NCBI GenBank assembly: GCA_944391815.1
Contig: CALXUV010000080.1
Span: 1-36,277 of the forward strand
DNA length: 36,277 nt
DNA from: an uncultured Clostridia bacterium
GTDB lineage: Bacteria > Bacillota > Clostridia > Oscillospirales > CAG-272
Direction of reading: 5' to 3'
The stretch's first letter is position 1. Every line of letters starts with the position of its first letter. This document shows, in pieces, positions 8,238 to 16,495 of the stretch. The notes beneath the pieces were generated by a model. It saw nothing but the letters and a program-made list of their open reading frames with translations, was not told the origin of the DNA and searched no databases. Both the position numbers and the translations under genes were made by a program.

Positions 8238-9722
8238 TTATTTGTGGTAAAGCTTTTTCGTTGCGTAAACCGGTTCGCAGGTAAGGTTGAGCCCGAGTTT
8301 TCTGTAAACATTCTTATCAACTTCGGAAAGCATAACAGTGACGTGAGCTTCGCACTCCTTAAGTTTCGGAAGCTGTTCAAGTGCAAGAGCTGCAATCGGG
8401 TTGGTAGTAGCTGAAATCGCAAGAGCTATAAGTATTTCATCGGCATGCAGTCTTGGATTGTGATTTCCGAGATTTTCGGTTTTGAGTTTCTGTATGGGTT
8501 CGATAATAACCGGTGGGAGCAGAATAAGTGAGTCGCTGATACCGCCGAGTTTTTTCAAAGCATTGAGAAGAGCGGCGGCAGAAGGACCGAGAAGGTTGGA
8601 GGTTTTTCCGGTTACTATTGATCCGTCCGGAAGTTCGATAGCTGCGGCAGGAGCGCCTGTGAGTTCCGCTTTTTTAAGAGCCGCTATCGCTACTTTTCTG
8701 TCTTCGGCAACTACTCCGACCTGATTCATTATTAGTTCAAGTTTCAGTATTTCATCAGAATCGGCATTGCCGTTTCTCTTGCGGCACAAGGTTTCGTAGT
8801 ATCGGCGGATTATTTCATTTTTTGAGGCGTCACAGGCGGCATTGTCGTCGAACACGCAGTATCCGGACATATTCACACCCATCTCGGTAGGGGAGTTGTA
8901 GGGGCATTTTCCGTAGATCTTTTCAAAAATCGCTTTAAGCACCGGAAAAATCTCAATGTCACGGTTATAATTTACTGCGGTTTTTCCTGTTGCTTCGAGG
9001 TAAAACGGATCTATCATATTGACATCTGAAAGGTCAACCGTGGCAGCTTCGTACGCCATATTCACAGGATGTTTGAGGGGAAGATTCCAGACGGGAAAGG
9101 TTTCAAACTTGGCATAACCGGCTTTGATTCCGCGCTTCTGATCATGATAAAGCTGCGAAAGACACGTGGCCATTTTACCGCTTCCCGGACCGGGGGCGGT
9201 AACTACCACCAGCGGTTTGGTAGTCTCTATATATTCGTTCTTTCCATAACCTTCATCGCTTACGATACCGGCAACGTTTGTCGGGTAACCGCTTATCGGG
9301 AAGTGCTTGTACGATTTGATCCCGAGGTTATTTAGTCTCTTTATGAAGGCATCGGCAGAGGGTTGTCCGGAGTACTGAGTTATTACCACTCCTCCTACAT
9401 AAATTCCTATTTCATTGAATGCGTCAATCAGACGCAGAGCGTCCATATCGTATGTAATACCAAGATCTCCTCTTATTTTATTCTGCTCAATGGCGGTAGC
9501 AGACAAAACAATTATTATCTCGGCCTTATCTTTCATTTTCAGGAGCATTTTTATTTTGCTGTCGGGACAAAAACCGGGCAGAACTCTCGAGGCGTGGTAA
9601 TCGTCAAAAAGTTTACCGCCGAATTCAAGGTAAAGTTTACCGCCGAAACTGTCGATCCTTTCCTTGATTTTTTCGGACTGGAGGGTTATATATTTATCGT
9701 TATCAAAACAAAGGGGTTTCAT
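8238..9722 (-). CDS. DUF1846 domain-containing protein
   Basis: A 494-residue protein that looks like a complete member of the DUF1846 family, which is common in Firmicutes and anaerobes and has no settled biochemical role that I know of. The N-terminal half has a P-loop-like stretch ([20 protein letters not shown], about 175-194) and the family-typical [21 protein letters not shown] (about 30-50). The second half ends in small-residue-rich helices ([20 protein letters not shown]). It is read from its own promoter (TTGAAA/TACAAT, minus, 9773-9801) toward the beta-galactosidase gene, but a separate promoter there argues against tight co-expression. I assign no function. Confidence 0.88.
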   Translation of the reverse strand: MKPLCFDNDKYITLQSEKIKERIDSFGGKLYLEFGGKLFDDYHASRVLPGFCPDSKIKMLLKMKDKAEIIIVLSATAIEQNKIRGDLGITYDMDALRLIDAFNEIGIYVGGVVITQYSGQPSADAFIKRLNNLGIKSYKHFPISGYPTNVAGIVSDEGYGKNEYIETTKPLVVVTAPGPGSGKMATCLSQLYHDQKRGIKAGYAKFETFPVWNLPLKHPVNMAYEAATVDLSDVNMIDPFYLEATGKTAVNYNRDIEIFPVLKAIFEKIYGKCPYNSPTEMGVNMSGYCVFDDNAACDASKNEIIRRYYETLCRKRNGNADSDEILKLELIMNQVGVVAEDRKVAIAALKKAELTGAPAAAIELPDGSIVTGKTSNLLGPSAAALLNALKKLGGISDSLILLPPVIIEPIQKLKTENLGNHNPRLHADEILIALAISATTNPIAALALEQLPKLKECEAHVTVMLSEVDKNVYRKLGLNLTCEPVYATKKLYHK

Positions 9723-9772
9723 AAAACATTAAGCCTCACTTACTGAATTTCAACTTGATAATCAATAGATAT

Positions 9773-9801
9773 ATTGTAATACATTTTCCGATATTTTTCA
9801 A
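9773..9801 (-). promoter_or_regulatory. Sigma-A promoter of the DUF1846 gene
   Basis: On the minus strand TTGAAA (plus 9796-9801) and TACAAT (plus 9773-9778) are 17 bases apart, about 50 bases before the ATG at 9722. Confidence 0.65.
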
Positions 9802-9860
9802 TAGTTTACTGCAAAATAAAGTAATTTTTTTAATTTACGATAAAATAATCAGGAAAAAGC

Positions 9861-9889
9861 TTGACAATTGGTGTAAAATGTGATATTAT
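9861..9889 (+). promoter_or_regulatory. Sigma-A promoter of the thiT transcript
   Basis: TTGACA (9861-9866) and TATTAT (9884-9889) with a 17-base spacer. The predicted start near 9896 lies about 20 bases before the TPP riboswitch. Confidence 0.75.
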
Positions 9890-9914
9890 ACACAGAGTAC
9901 ACGGATACAATTTT

Positions 9915-10005
9915 TAATCAGGGGTGCTGACTTGAGTCGGCTGAGAATCGGTTGTGACCGTAAACCCTTTAACCTGATACGGATAATGCCGGCGAAGGGA
10001 GATTA
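9915..10005 (+). ncRNA. TPP riboswitch (THI element)
   Basis: The conserved blocks of the thiamine pyrophosphate riboswitch are present in order: CAGGGGTGCT (from 9919), CTGAGA (9941-9946), ACCCTTTAACCTGAT (9964-9978) and GGATAATGCCGGCGAAGGGA (9981-10000). TAATC (9915-9919) and GATTA (10001-10005) close the P1 helix. A terminator follows directly, so control is probably by transcription attenuation: TPP binding should let the terminator form and shut off thiT. Confidence 0.95.
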
Positions 10006-10023
10006 TATGTAAAATATTCATAG

Positions 10024-10055
10024 ATCTCACATCGGCTTGCGTGTGGGATTTTTTT
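10024..10055 (+). terminator. Riboswitch-controlled terminator
   Basis: ATCTCACAT (10024-10032) pairs with GTGTGGGAT (10041-10049) using two G-U pairs, then a T tract runs to 10055. It lies between the TPP aptamer and the thiT start, where an expression platform is expected. Confidence 0.88.
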
Positions 10056-10132
10056 CATGCGATAAGCCGCGTCCGCTAAGGTTTTGAGCGGAGATGTATC
10101 GGTGTGAAAAAATATTTTACGGGAGGCTGACA

Positions 10133-10753
10133 ATGAACAGCAAAAACACAGTGGGAAATCAGGCTTTGAAACTCTGCGAATGCGCAATAATGATAGCGCT
10201 TGCAATCGTGCTCGACCTTATTTCCAAAGGCATTTCATCATTTTTCCCAAATCCTTGGGTAAACGGAGGCGGAATAACGCTTTCGATGGTACCGCTTGTA
10301 TTTATTGCATACAGGCATGGCAACAAATGGGGACTTCTTACGGCATTCGTTTTTTCTGGAATACAGATACTTACCGGCTGGTACGCCCCTCCTGCAGGAA
10401 CGGCACTTTCTTTTGTTCTCTGCGTTCTTCTTGATTATGTACTGGCTTTTACCGTACTCGGACTTTCTAATTTTTTTGCCTCATTCTTCAAAAACAAAGT
10501 GTTTGGTTACGCATTCGGAGCGTTTGTTGTCTGTATGCTGAGATTTGTGTGCAGTTTTCTTTCCGGTGCAATACTTTGGGGTGAGTACATAACATGGGGA
10601 TTTACAAGCGTATGGCTTTATTCTTTCGTTTACAACATATCTTATATGCTTCCGAACGCGATACTTACGGCAATCATTATTTACGCGCTTTGCATGGTAT
10701 TTGATCCAAAAACCCTTAAAAGAAATGTAAAAAGTACGGAAGCCGCTAACTGA
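10133..10753 (+). CDS. thiT: Thiamine ECF transporter substrate-binding subunit ThiT
   Basis: A 206-residue membrane protein with about six hydrophobic helices. ATG 10133 is chosen over an in-frame upstream ATG (10094) because GGGAGG stands just before it and the upstream extension is non-hydrophobic and starts close behind the terminator. The stretch GWYAPPAGTALS followed by LLDYVLAFTVLGLS resembles the thiamine-binding part of ThiT/YuaJ proteins. As an S component it would bind thiamine and dock to a shared ECF energy module encoded elsewhere. The TPP riboswitch directly upstream independently supports thiamine as the ligand. It appears monocistronic, with a terminator at 10843-10879. Confidence 0.95.
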   Translation: MNSKNTVGNQALKLCECAIMIALAIVLDLISKGISSFFPNPWVNGGGITLSMVPLVFIAYRHGNKWGLLTAFVFSGIQILTGWYAPPAGTALSFVLCVLLDYVLAFTVLGLSNFFASFFKNKVFGYAFGAFVVCMLRFVCSFLSGAILWGEYITWGFTSVWLYSFVYNISYMLPNAILTAIIIYALCMVFDPKTLKRNVKSTEAAN

Positions 10754-10842
10754 ATATACACGGAAAACCGCATGTTAACTGAATTTTAAGCATAAGATGC
10801 TTAAATCAAGAGCTTAAATATATTTTGTAATGTTAATTAACC

Positions 10843-10879
10843 AAAAACCGACATATCTTTCAGGTGTGTCGGTTTTTTT
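10843..10879 (+). terminator. Rho-independent terminator after thiT
   Basis: AAAAACCGACATA (10843-10855) pairs with TGTGTCGGTTTTT (10865-10877), with one G-U pair, and a T tract runs to 10879. The rest of the gap to 11138 is AT-rich and holds only the next promoter. Confidence 0.9.
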
Positions 10880-11082
10880 ATGTGAAGTTGATATTGTTTT
10901 AAGTGCTTATCGGGATAAAATGAAATACAAATATTAATTACATTGTCAATAGTTAACTTAATTTACAAATATTACCTTAAACACTCAAAAAGCACTGAAA
11001 CAAAACTTATATACAGGCGGATAGTGTTATTAAACAGTCTGTAAGGATAAGATTTAATATTAAACGGTAATTGCTTTTGTTC

Positions 11083-11111
11083 TTGACTTAAACCGCAATA
11101 TATGGTATAAT
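11083..11111 (+). promoter_or_regulatory. Sigma-A promoter of the glycosyltransferase-acyltransferase operon
   Basis: TTGACT (11083-11088) and a perfect TATAAT (11106-11111), itself in an extended form (TGG before it), are 17 bases apart. The start should lie near 11118, leaving a leader of only about 20-30 bases. Confidence 0.8.
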
Positions 11112-11138
11112 GTATAAAATATAACTTTCCGAACTGGA

Positions 11139-12260
11139 GTGAGAATTATAAAAAAAGTCCTTTTGCTCAGTTGCAGTACCGGAGAAGGACACAACAGTGC
11201 GGCTTATGCAATAGAAAACGAACTTGAAAAATTCGGTTGCGAATATGCCCACGTCGATCCGGTGTCTTTTAAAAGTGAACGTTCAAAGGAGATAGTAGCG
11301 TCACTTTACAATAACATGATTAAAAAATCTCCGTCGCTTTTCGGTCTTGTATACAAAGCCGGTGACATATATGAAAGAACGAAGATAATTTCCCCCGTTT
11401 ATCTTGCAAATGCGTCATACTCAGATAAACTTGCCAAGTTTATTACTCAGAATCTTTTTGATGCGGTAATTTCAACTCACCTTTACGGTATGGAAGCCAT
11501 GACGGCTTTGCTCAGAAAAGGGATGAGAATTCCGACTTACGGAGTACTTACTGACTATACCTGTATACCGTTTATAGGTGAAACAAAACTTGATAAATAT
11601 TTCATAGCGCACGAGGATATGATAGAAGAGACGGTAAAGAAAGGTATTCCGCGGGAAAAAATAATGGTGACCGGAATACCGACAGCAGCTAAATTTTCTG
11701 AAGATTTGAGCATGGAGGAAGCAAGGAAATTACTGGGACTGCCGGAAGATAAAAAGATATATCTGACAATGACGGGCGGGGTAGGATGCGAAAATATGAT
11801 AGGTTTCTGCAATTCGCTGCTCGAAGCTGAAAGTGATGGAAATTACCTGTTGCTCGTTCTGACGGGAAACAATAAATCAATGAAAGAGCGTCTTGACGAA
11901 AAATATGCGGAAAGCGATCATATAAAAACAGTTTCCTTTACAAAGCAGATAAACCTTTATATGAAAGCCTGCAACGTAATGATTTCAAAGCCCGGAGGAT
12001 TATCAAGTACCGAAGCAGGGGCGGCAGGCGTACCGCTTGTGCAGGTTAATGCCATACCCGGATGCGAAACCGAAAACGTCAGGTTTTTTTCTGAGCGCGG
12101 TATGTCGCTTCATGCAAAAAGTAACAAAGAGGCGGCTGAAATGGCTATAAAGCTGTCAAGTGACGCAGAAATGTGTGCCAGAATGCGGGAAAGGCAAAAA
12201 CAGTTTATATACGGAAATGCAGCAAGAAAAATAGCTGAGGAGGTGATTAAAGATGAATAA
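11139..12260 (+). CDS. MGDG synthase/UgtP-like glycosyltransferase (GT28)
   Basis: A protein of about 373 residues in the family that glycosylates diacylglycerol in plants and Firmicutes. The N-terminal MGDG-synthase domain has SCSTGEGHNSAA (about 10-21). The C-terminal GT28 domain has the donor-site block ISKPGGLSSTEAGAAG (about 284-299), followed by AIPGCETENVRFF, where the usual PGQE is PGCE. It should act at the cytoplasmic membrane face with a UDP-sugar, making glycolipid or a related product. The start is uncertain: no ATG fits. GTG 11139 overlaps its own GGAG, while ATT 11145 or ATA 11148 are better spaced from GGAGTG. It overlaps the PlsY-like gene by 8 bases, so the two are coupled. 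Confidence 0.87.
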   Translation: MRIIKKVLLLSCSTGEGHNSAAYAIENELEKFGCEYAHVDPVSFKSERSKEIVASLYNNMIKKSPSLFGLVYKAGDIYERTKIISPVYLANASYSDKLAKFITQNLFDAVISTHLYGMEAMTALLRKGMRIPTYGVLTDYTCIPFIGETKLDKYFIAHEDMIEETVKKGIPREKIMVTGIPTAAKFSEDLSMEEARKLLGLPEDKKIYLTMTGGVGCENMIGFCNSLLEAESDGNYLLLVLTGNNKSMKERLDEKYAESDHIKTVSFTKQINLYMKACNVMISKPGGLSSTEAGAAGVPLVQVNAIPGCETENVRFFSERGMSLHAKSNKEAAEMAIKLSSDAEMCARMRERQKQFIYGNAARKIAEEVIKDE

Positions 12261-12918
12261 TATATTTTTATGGCTTTTTTTCATCGCTTTCGGTTTTTTA
12301 AGCGGCAGCATTATGTTTTCAAGGATAATACCGCTGAAAATTTACGGGATTGACATTGAAAAAGAAGGCAGTGACAGTAATCCCGGGTCCGCCAATGTTT
12401 TTATGAAGGTTGGGGTTTCCGCAGGTTTTCTGTGTCTTTTTCTGGATATAATCAAGGGTTTTTTGCCTGTTTATCTTGCGGTAAAATTTATGAACACAGA
12501 AAGTTTGTTTTTTGCCGCAATGCTCGCTTCACCCGTGCTCGGTCATGCATTAGCTCCGTTCAACCGTTTTCACGGCGGAAAATGTATTGCCACTTCTTTC
12601 GGTGAGCTACTCGGGATTCTGCCGGTGACTTATGCTGTGGTATTGCTTGCAGCCCTCTATATACTTTTTTCCACTGTATTCAAGATAAGCCCGAACAGAA
12701 TAAGAAGTATTGTGACATTTTCGATTTTCGGTTTTACTGCGCTTGTCGTTCTCGTGCTTATAGGCAAAACCTCGATTGCGTTCGGATGCTTTTTCATATC
12801 GCTTACAGCTGTAATTAAACATACAAAATATTTTTGCGGCGATGATTTAAAAACTGATGAACAGAATCGGACTGAACCGGAAGAATCGGAAAGTGAAATC
12901 ACCATCAACCCAAAATGA
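12253..12918 (+). CDS. PlsY-like glycerol-3-phosphate acyltransferase family protein
   Basis: A 221-residue polytopic membrane protein with recognisable PlsY motifs: GSIMFSRI near 19 (usual GSIPxxxL), a phosphate-loop block DSNPGSANVFMKVG (about 40-53; usual GSGNxGATNxxR), and LGHALAPFNRFHGGKCIATSFG (about 96-117; usual GHxFxxFxxFKGGKGVATxxG). PlsY transfers the acyl group of acyl-phosphate to glycerol-3-phosphate. The motif changes (Arg lost in the middle block, GGKG to GGKC) suggest a divergent paralogue whose activity or acceptor may differ. The C-terminal 30 residues are hydrophilic and acidic. It overlaps the glycosyltransferase gene and shares its promoter, pointing to a joint role in lipid or glycolipid making. 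Confidence 0.85.
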   Translation: MNNIFLWLFFIAFGFLSGSIMFSRIIPLKIYGIDIEKEGSDSNPGSANVFMKVGVSAGFLCLFLDIIKGFLPVYLAVKFMNTESLFFAAMLASPVLGHALAPFNRFHGGKCIATSFGELLGILPVTYAVVLLAALYILFSTVFKISPNRIRSIVTFSIFGFTALVVLVLIGKTSIAFGCFFISLTAVIKHTKYFCGDDLKTDEQNRTEPEESESEITINPK

Positions 12919-13116
12919 TGTCTGTTCTTTCATGGCAGGTTTTAAAACAACACAGTATGAGATTTTGTACATGTATAGTTAAATTAACTCAGAGACCGAG
13001 GGTAAGTCTTGTTTTTTATTACCGCTCATGTTCAGGATTTTTGTGTGTTCTGAAAAGAGAAATGTGTAAAAATCCGGTTTAAGGACAGCGATTGCTTACT
13101 ATATGTACTGCTTAAT

Positions 13117-13153
13117 AACCTTCGGAAATTTGTTTTCCGGAGGTTATATTTTT
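13117..13153 (+). terminator. Rho-independent terminator after the plsY-like gene
   Basis: AACCTTCGGAAA (13117-13128) pairs with TTTCCGGAGGTT (13134-13145), one G-U pair, followed by ATATTTTTC. The remaining gap (12919-13302) holds no gene; see the tandem repeat at 13185. Confidence 0.8.
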
Positions 13154-13184
13154 CGGTCGATTTGGTTATAAGCAGTAATTCAGC

Positions 13185-13230
13185 TTAAATAAACGTAAGG
13201 CTGATTAAATAAACGTAAAGATGATCAAAT
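13185..13230. repeat. 20-base tandem repeat, 2.3 copies
   Basis: TTAAATAAACGTAAGGCTGA (13185-13204) is followed at once by a second copy with two changes (13205-13224) and a partial third (TCAAAT). It ends about 70 bases before the ribosome site of the broken acetyltransferase gene. It is too short for a CRISPR array. Confidence 0.8.
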
Positions 13231-13302
13231 ATAATTCGTTAAAAAACGGAATTAAAATAAAACACATGAGCTCAAAAACGCAAATAAATTTAGGAGGATG
13301 TT

Positions 13303-13934
13303 ATGTCATTTCATCTGATTGACATTCAGAATTGGCGGAGAAGGGAATTCTACGAACATTTCATGCAGGAGGTCGTTTGTTCTTATTCAGCAACTGTAAA
13401 TCTTGATATTACCAATCTTAAGAAAACCAAGCTTTATCCGGCAATGATATGACTGATTACAAAGACGGTAAACCAAATTCCCGAATTCCGAACAGCTGTC
13501 ACGGATAAGGGGTTAGGTATATACGATGACATGCACCCGGCATACACTGTATTTAATAAAGAAAATGAAAACTTTTCTGCAATTTGGACGGAGTTCAGTC
13601 CGGATTACAATGTTTTTTTAGATTCCTACAACAAAGATAAGCAGAGGTACACATCGTCGCAAAGATATTCTCCAAAGCCCGGAAGACCTGAGAACTCATT
13701 TGATATATCAATGGTTCCTTGGTTTACTTTTACCTCATTTAACATAAATGTTTATGATAAAGGAAAGTACATGCTCCCCATTTTTACATTGGGAAAATTT
13801 TATGAAGATAACGGAAAAAGGCTTTTACCTCTTTCCATTCAGGTGCACCATGCCATGTAGGAAAATTCGTTGAAACACTGCAAACTCTGATCGATAATTT
13901 TGATATCTGTAAAGAAAACGTAATAAACGGATAG
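13303..13934 (+). pseudogene. Chloramphenicol O-acetyltransferase-like pseudogene (CAT family)
   Basis: The reading frame begins at ATG 13303 after a perfect AGGAGG (13292-13297). The protein is clearly CAT-like: an N-terminal block with WRRREFYEHF, PEFRTAVTDKGLGIYDDMHP, FSAIWTEFSPD, VPWFTFTSFN and the active-site start VHHAM near codon 180. Two lesions are visible. An in-frame TGA at 13450-13452 falls after PAMI. At the catalytic HHxxxDG motif about 16 bases are missing between GCC and CATGTAGG, so the DGF part is lost and the frame shifts to a TAG at 13858; the shifted frame then reads HVGKFVETLQ and ends at 13934. No active enzyme can come from it. An intact transcription start and terminator suggest recent loss. 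Confidence 0.88.
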
Positions 13935-13964
13935 TTTAATTCATTAGTTAAATTAAATAACTGC

Positions 13965-14003
13965 AAAAAGCATTACGAAGTGCAACATCCGTAATGCTTT
14001 TTT
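13965..14003 (+). terminator. Rho-independent terminator after the CAT pseudogene
   Basis: AAAAAGCATTACG (13965-13977) pairs perfectly with CGTAATGCTTTTT (13990-14002), followed by more T. From here to 14179 I see no gene or other element. Confidence 0.85.
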
Positions 14004-14173
14004 GTATGAAGCTTTAATGATGAACTGAAAAAACGTCTTTTCAGTCGGAAAGATACATTTTTCAGCGCAGAGATTGGTTAAAAATGTTTGTGTGTGGACT
14101 TGATCGGAATTTATAAAAAGGTAAAAGACAAAACAGTGATCAGCATGGTTAAAGTCAAAACAAATATCAAAAA

Positions 14174-14217
14174 ACAAAAAAGGTGTCGTTACAGGATGTT
14201 AACCGGCACGGCACCTT
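14174..14217 (-). terminator. Terminator of the threonine ammonia-lyase/RidA operon
   Basis: Plus-strand AAGGTGTCGT (14180-14189) pairs with ACGGCACCTT (14208-14217), one G-U pair. On the minus strand the hairpin is followed by a T-rich run (complement of 14168-14180), the right orientation to end the ridA transcript. Confidence 0.75.
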
Positions 14218-14339
14218 GAATTTATAAGCTTTGCAAATATTATGTCTTGACATGAATTATCTCTGAAATCTCTCTTCGGAGAAAGTCAGATAAAACGTTC
14301 TGAGCACTACATGGTTAAAAAAGCAAAGATGATATACCC

Positions 14340-14711
14340 TTAAACTTCGGCTATTACATCTATTTCAACAAGTACATCTTTCGGCAAAGTTTTTACTGCA
14401 ACGCAGGAACGGGCTGGTTTGGAGGTAAAATACTCGGCGTAAACTCCGTTGAAGGCCGCAAAATCACCCATATCCTTAAGGAAGCAAACGGTCTTGACTA
14501 CTTTGTCCATTGAAGTGCCGGCTTCGGTGAGAACCTGAGCGATATTTTTACATACCTGATGGGTCTGAGATTCAATTGTGTCGGCTTCCACATTGCCGGA
14601 AAGAGGATTTATAGCTATCTGACCTGATGTAAATACAAAAGAAGAAGTCTTGATTGCCTGAGAATAGGGACCTATTGCGTCAGGTGCGTTTTTTGTGTAT
14701 ATCTTTTCCAT
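14340..14711 (-). CDS. ridA: RidA family enamine/imine deaminase
   Basis: A 123-residue protein, normal for RidA/YjgF/UK114. Family blocks are visible: NAPDAIGPYSQAIK near the N-terminus, VFTSGQIAINP, ENIAQVLTEAGTSMDKVVKT-like text in the middle, and RSCVAVKTLPKDVLVEIDVIAEV at the end with the conserved Arg that binds the substrate carboxylate. ATG 14711 is chosen over TTG 14720 because AGAAAGGA sits at proper distance only from the ATG. RidA hydrolyses the reactive 2-aminoacrylate and 2-aminocrotonate released by PLP dehydratases such as the threonine ammonia-lyase encoded directly upstream, so the pair forms a producer-detoxifier operon. Confidence 0.95.
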   Translation of the reverse strand: MEKIYTKNAPDAIGPYSQAIKTSSFVFTSGQIAINPLSGNVEADTIESQTHQVCKNIAQVLTEAGTSMDKVVKTVCFLKDMGDFAAFNGVYAEYFTSKPARSCVAVKTLPKDVLVEIDVIAEV

Positions 14712-14740
14712 AAAAAACAATTCCTTTCTGATTTATGTTT

Positions 14741-15937
14741 TCAGCAAATTACTTTGAATCCGGATTTTCTCAGGCTTGAAATTATTTCGTCAATGTGCTG
14801 GTAGTTCCTGGTTTCTATGGAAAGGCGCAGGAAGCAACCGTTGATATCCGCAGTTTCGCTCGCTCTTTCGTGATGAACCGAAACAACGTTTCCGCCGCAT
14901 CCGGCAATTATCTCAGATACAGCACTGAGCTGACCGGGTTTGTCCATAAGTTCAATACAAAGAGTGCAACTTCTGCCGGAAGTGAGAAGACCTCTCTTTA
15001 TTACTCTTGAAAGAATGGTAACGTCAATGTTACCTCCGGAGACAACGGCGACGACTTTTTTATTTTTGACATCGATTTTGTTGAAGAGAACTGCCGCCAC
15101 CGACGTGGCTCCGGCTCCTTCGGCGATCATTTTGTGCTGTTCGATAAGAGTCAGTATGGCAGTTGAAATTTCGTCCTCGGTAACCGTTACTATTTCATCG
15201 ACATATTCAGAAACCAACCTGAAAGTGTTTTCACCCGGCTGTTTTACCGCAATTCCGTCCGCAATTGTCGATACAGAAGGAAGAGTTTCGATTTTGCCGT
15301 GAAGCACAGAGTTGTACATGCTTGGAGCACCGGCTGCCTGAACGCCGTATATCTTGACAGACGGACGGAGCTTTTTCAGTGCAAAAGCGACTCCCGAAAT
15401 AAGACCGCCTCCGCCTATCGGTACAACGACTGCGTCAACGTCTTCCATTTCATTAAGAATTTCAAGTCCGATAGTACCTTGACCGGCAATAACGTTTTCG
15501 TCATCGAAAGGATGTACGAAGGTATAGTTTTTTTCGTCGCGCAGTTCAAGTGCTTTACGGTATGCGTCGTCGTAAACGCCTTTGACCATACATACTTCTG
15601 CGCCGTAGCTTTTGGTTGCCTCAACTTTGGAGATCGGAGCGCCGTCAGGCAGACATATAACCGCTTTGATCCCGTATTTTGAAGCCGCAAGAGCGACGCC
15701 CTGAGCATGATTTCCGGCGGAGCAGGCAATAACGCCGTGTGACTTTTCCTCTTCGCTCAGCTGTGAAATCATATATCCGGCACCTCTGACCTTGAAAGAA
15801 CCGGTAACCTGAAGGTTTTCAGGCTTTATGTAAAGTTGACAATCCGGGTTGATTTTCGGCGCATGAATGATGTTTGTCTGACGCACGACTTTTTTAAGAA
15901 CGTGCGACGCGTGATAAATTTTATCAAGGGTGAGCAT
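14741..15937 (-). CDS. ilvA: Threonine ammonia-lyase with C-terminal ACT domain
   Basis: A 398-residue fold-type II PLP enzyme. Lys49 in TGSFKVRGA forms the Schiff base, SAGNHAQG (about 83-90) is the substrate loop, and PIGGGGLISG (about 173-182) is the phosphate-binding glycine loop. An ACT domain (about 325-398) follows, starting at LCIELMDKPGQLSAVSEII. It should convert threonine to 2-oxobutanoate and ammonia. With about 400 residues and one ACT domain it resembles the short catabolic/TdcB-like class with an extra ACT domain rather than the 500-residue two-ACT biosynthetic enzyme, so the gene symbol is provisional. RidA follows 29 bases later, which fits the enamine intermediate. AGGA precedes the ATG. 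Confidence 0.93.
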   Translation of the reverse strand: MLTLDKIYHASHVLKKVVRQTNIIHAPKINPDCQLYIKPENLQVTGSFKVRGAGYMISQLSEEEKSHGVIACSAGNHAQGVALAASKYGIKAVICLPDGAPISKVEATKSYGAEVCMVKGVYDDAYRKALELRDEKNYTFVHPFDDENVIAGQGTIGLEILNEMEDVDAVVVPIGGGGLISGVAFALKKLRPSVKIYGVQAAGAPSMYNSVLHGKIETLPSVSTIADGIAVKQPGENTFRLVSEYVDEIVTVTEDEISTAILTLIEQHKMIAEGAGATSVAAVLFNKIDVKNKKVVAVVSGGNIDVTILSRVIKRGLLTSGRSCTLCIELMDKPGQLSAVSEIIAGCGGNVVSVHHERASETADINGCFLRLSIETRNYQHIDEIISSLRKSGFKVIC

Positions 15938-16291
15938 AGTGACACTTCCTGTTCTGTATAAATCTGTTTGTTTAAGTTTTGAAAAACAAATGTTTTATTT
16001 GTTATTGGCTTTATTTATGGCTTAGTTCAGTGAAGCTGATTATTGAGTGGGATGGCATCCCTGAGCAAGAGTTTTTATACTTTTCGTAAAATCAGAATTA
16101 TGTCAATTTAATTAAACCTGATTTTCATTGCGAAAATCAAGACTCATGAACTTTCATTGGTTTACAAAGCGGTGTGTTTTTTATTTTAAATATTTTCCGT
16201 CAGGCGTATTGATCGTTATCTGAAAACCTTTCACGGTTAAGAACAATACAATGGGGTTTAAGGAAGATTAAACAGTTTTTAAGTGTTCGAT
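15938..16291. other. Gene-free stretch with two inverted repeats
   Basis: AACAAAT (15985-15991) and ATTTGTT (15997-16003) form an inverted repeat 48-66 bases before the threonine ammonia-lyase ATG; it could be an operator, as a weak TTCAAA/TATACA promoter (minus) lies nearby. TGATTTTC (16119-16126) and GAAAATCA (16132-16139) form a hairpin with a weak T tract on the minus strand; it may end the galT-galM transcript. I see no gene. Confidence 0.4.
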
Positions 16292-16495
16292 CTAAGGTCT
16301 TTTCTCTTGCATTTTGAGATACTTTTGATAGTCCTCAACGCAACGGATAAGCAGCTGAATTTTATCATCAGGCACAAGAATGCGTCCTGTGAGAAAATCG
16401 TCAAGCAACGCAAGGCTGATTTTCAGATAAGAGCACACAAGCAGTTTGTTTACGCCGGAGTTTTCAATTAAACTCTGTATTTCCTGTGGACTCAT
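16292..16495 (-). CDS. Small helical protein of unknown function, coupled to galM
   Basis: A 67-residue ORF whose ATG overlaps the galM stop codon in an ATGA junction, a strong sign of translational coupling. The sequence is predicted all-helical, with MSPQEIQSLIENSG, then KLLVCSYLKISLALLDDFLTG and PDDKIQLLIRCVEDYQKYL. The spacing of hydrophobic residues and the short LxGR turn resemble a compact helix-turn-helix of the Xre/Cro type, which would make it a small DNA-binding regulator, but it lacks a motif I can name. It is the last gene of the galT-galM unit. I do not recognise a family. Confidence 0.6.
   Translation of the reverse strand: MSPQEIQSLIENSGVNKLLVCSYLKISLALLDDFLTGRILVPDDKIQLLIRCVEDYQKYLKMQEKRP

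Noticed and set aside
10094-10132. Upstream ATG for thiT
   Set aside because: No ribosome site before it; GGGAGG fits ATG 10133.
13185-13230. CRISPR array
   Set aside because: The 20-base units are contiguous with no spacers and no cas genes are present.
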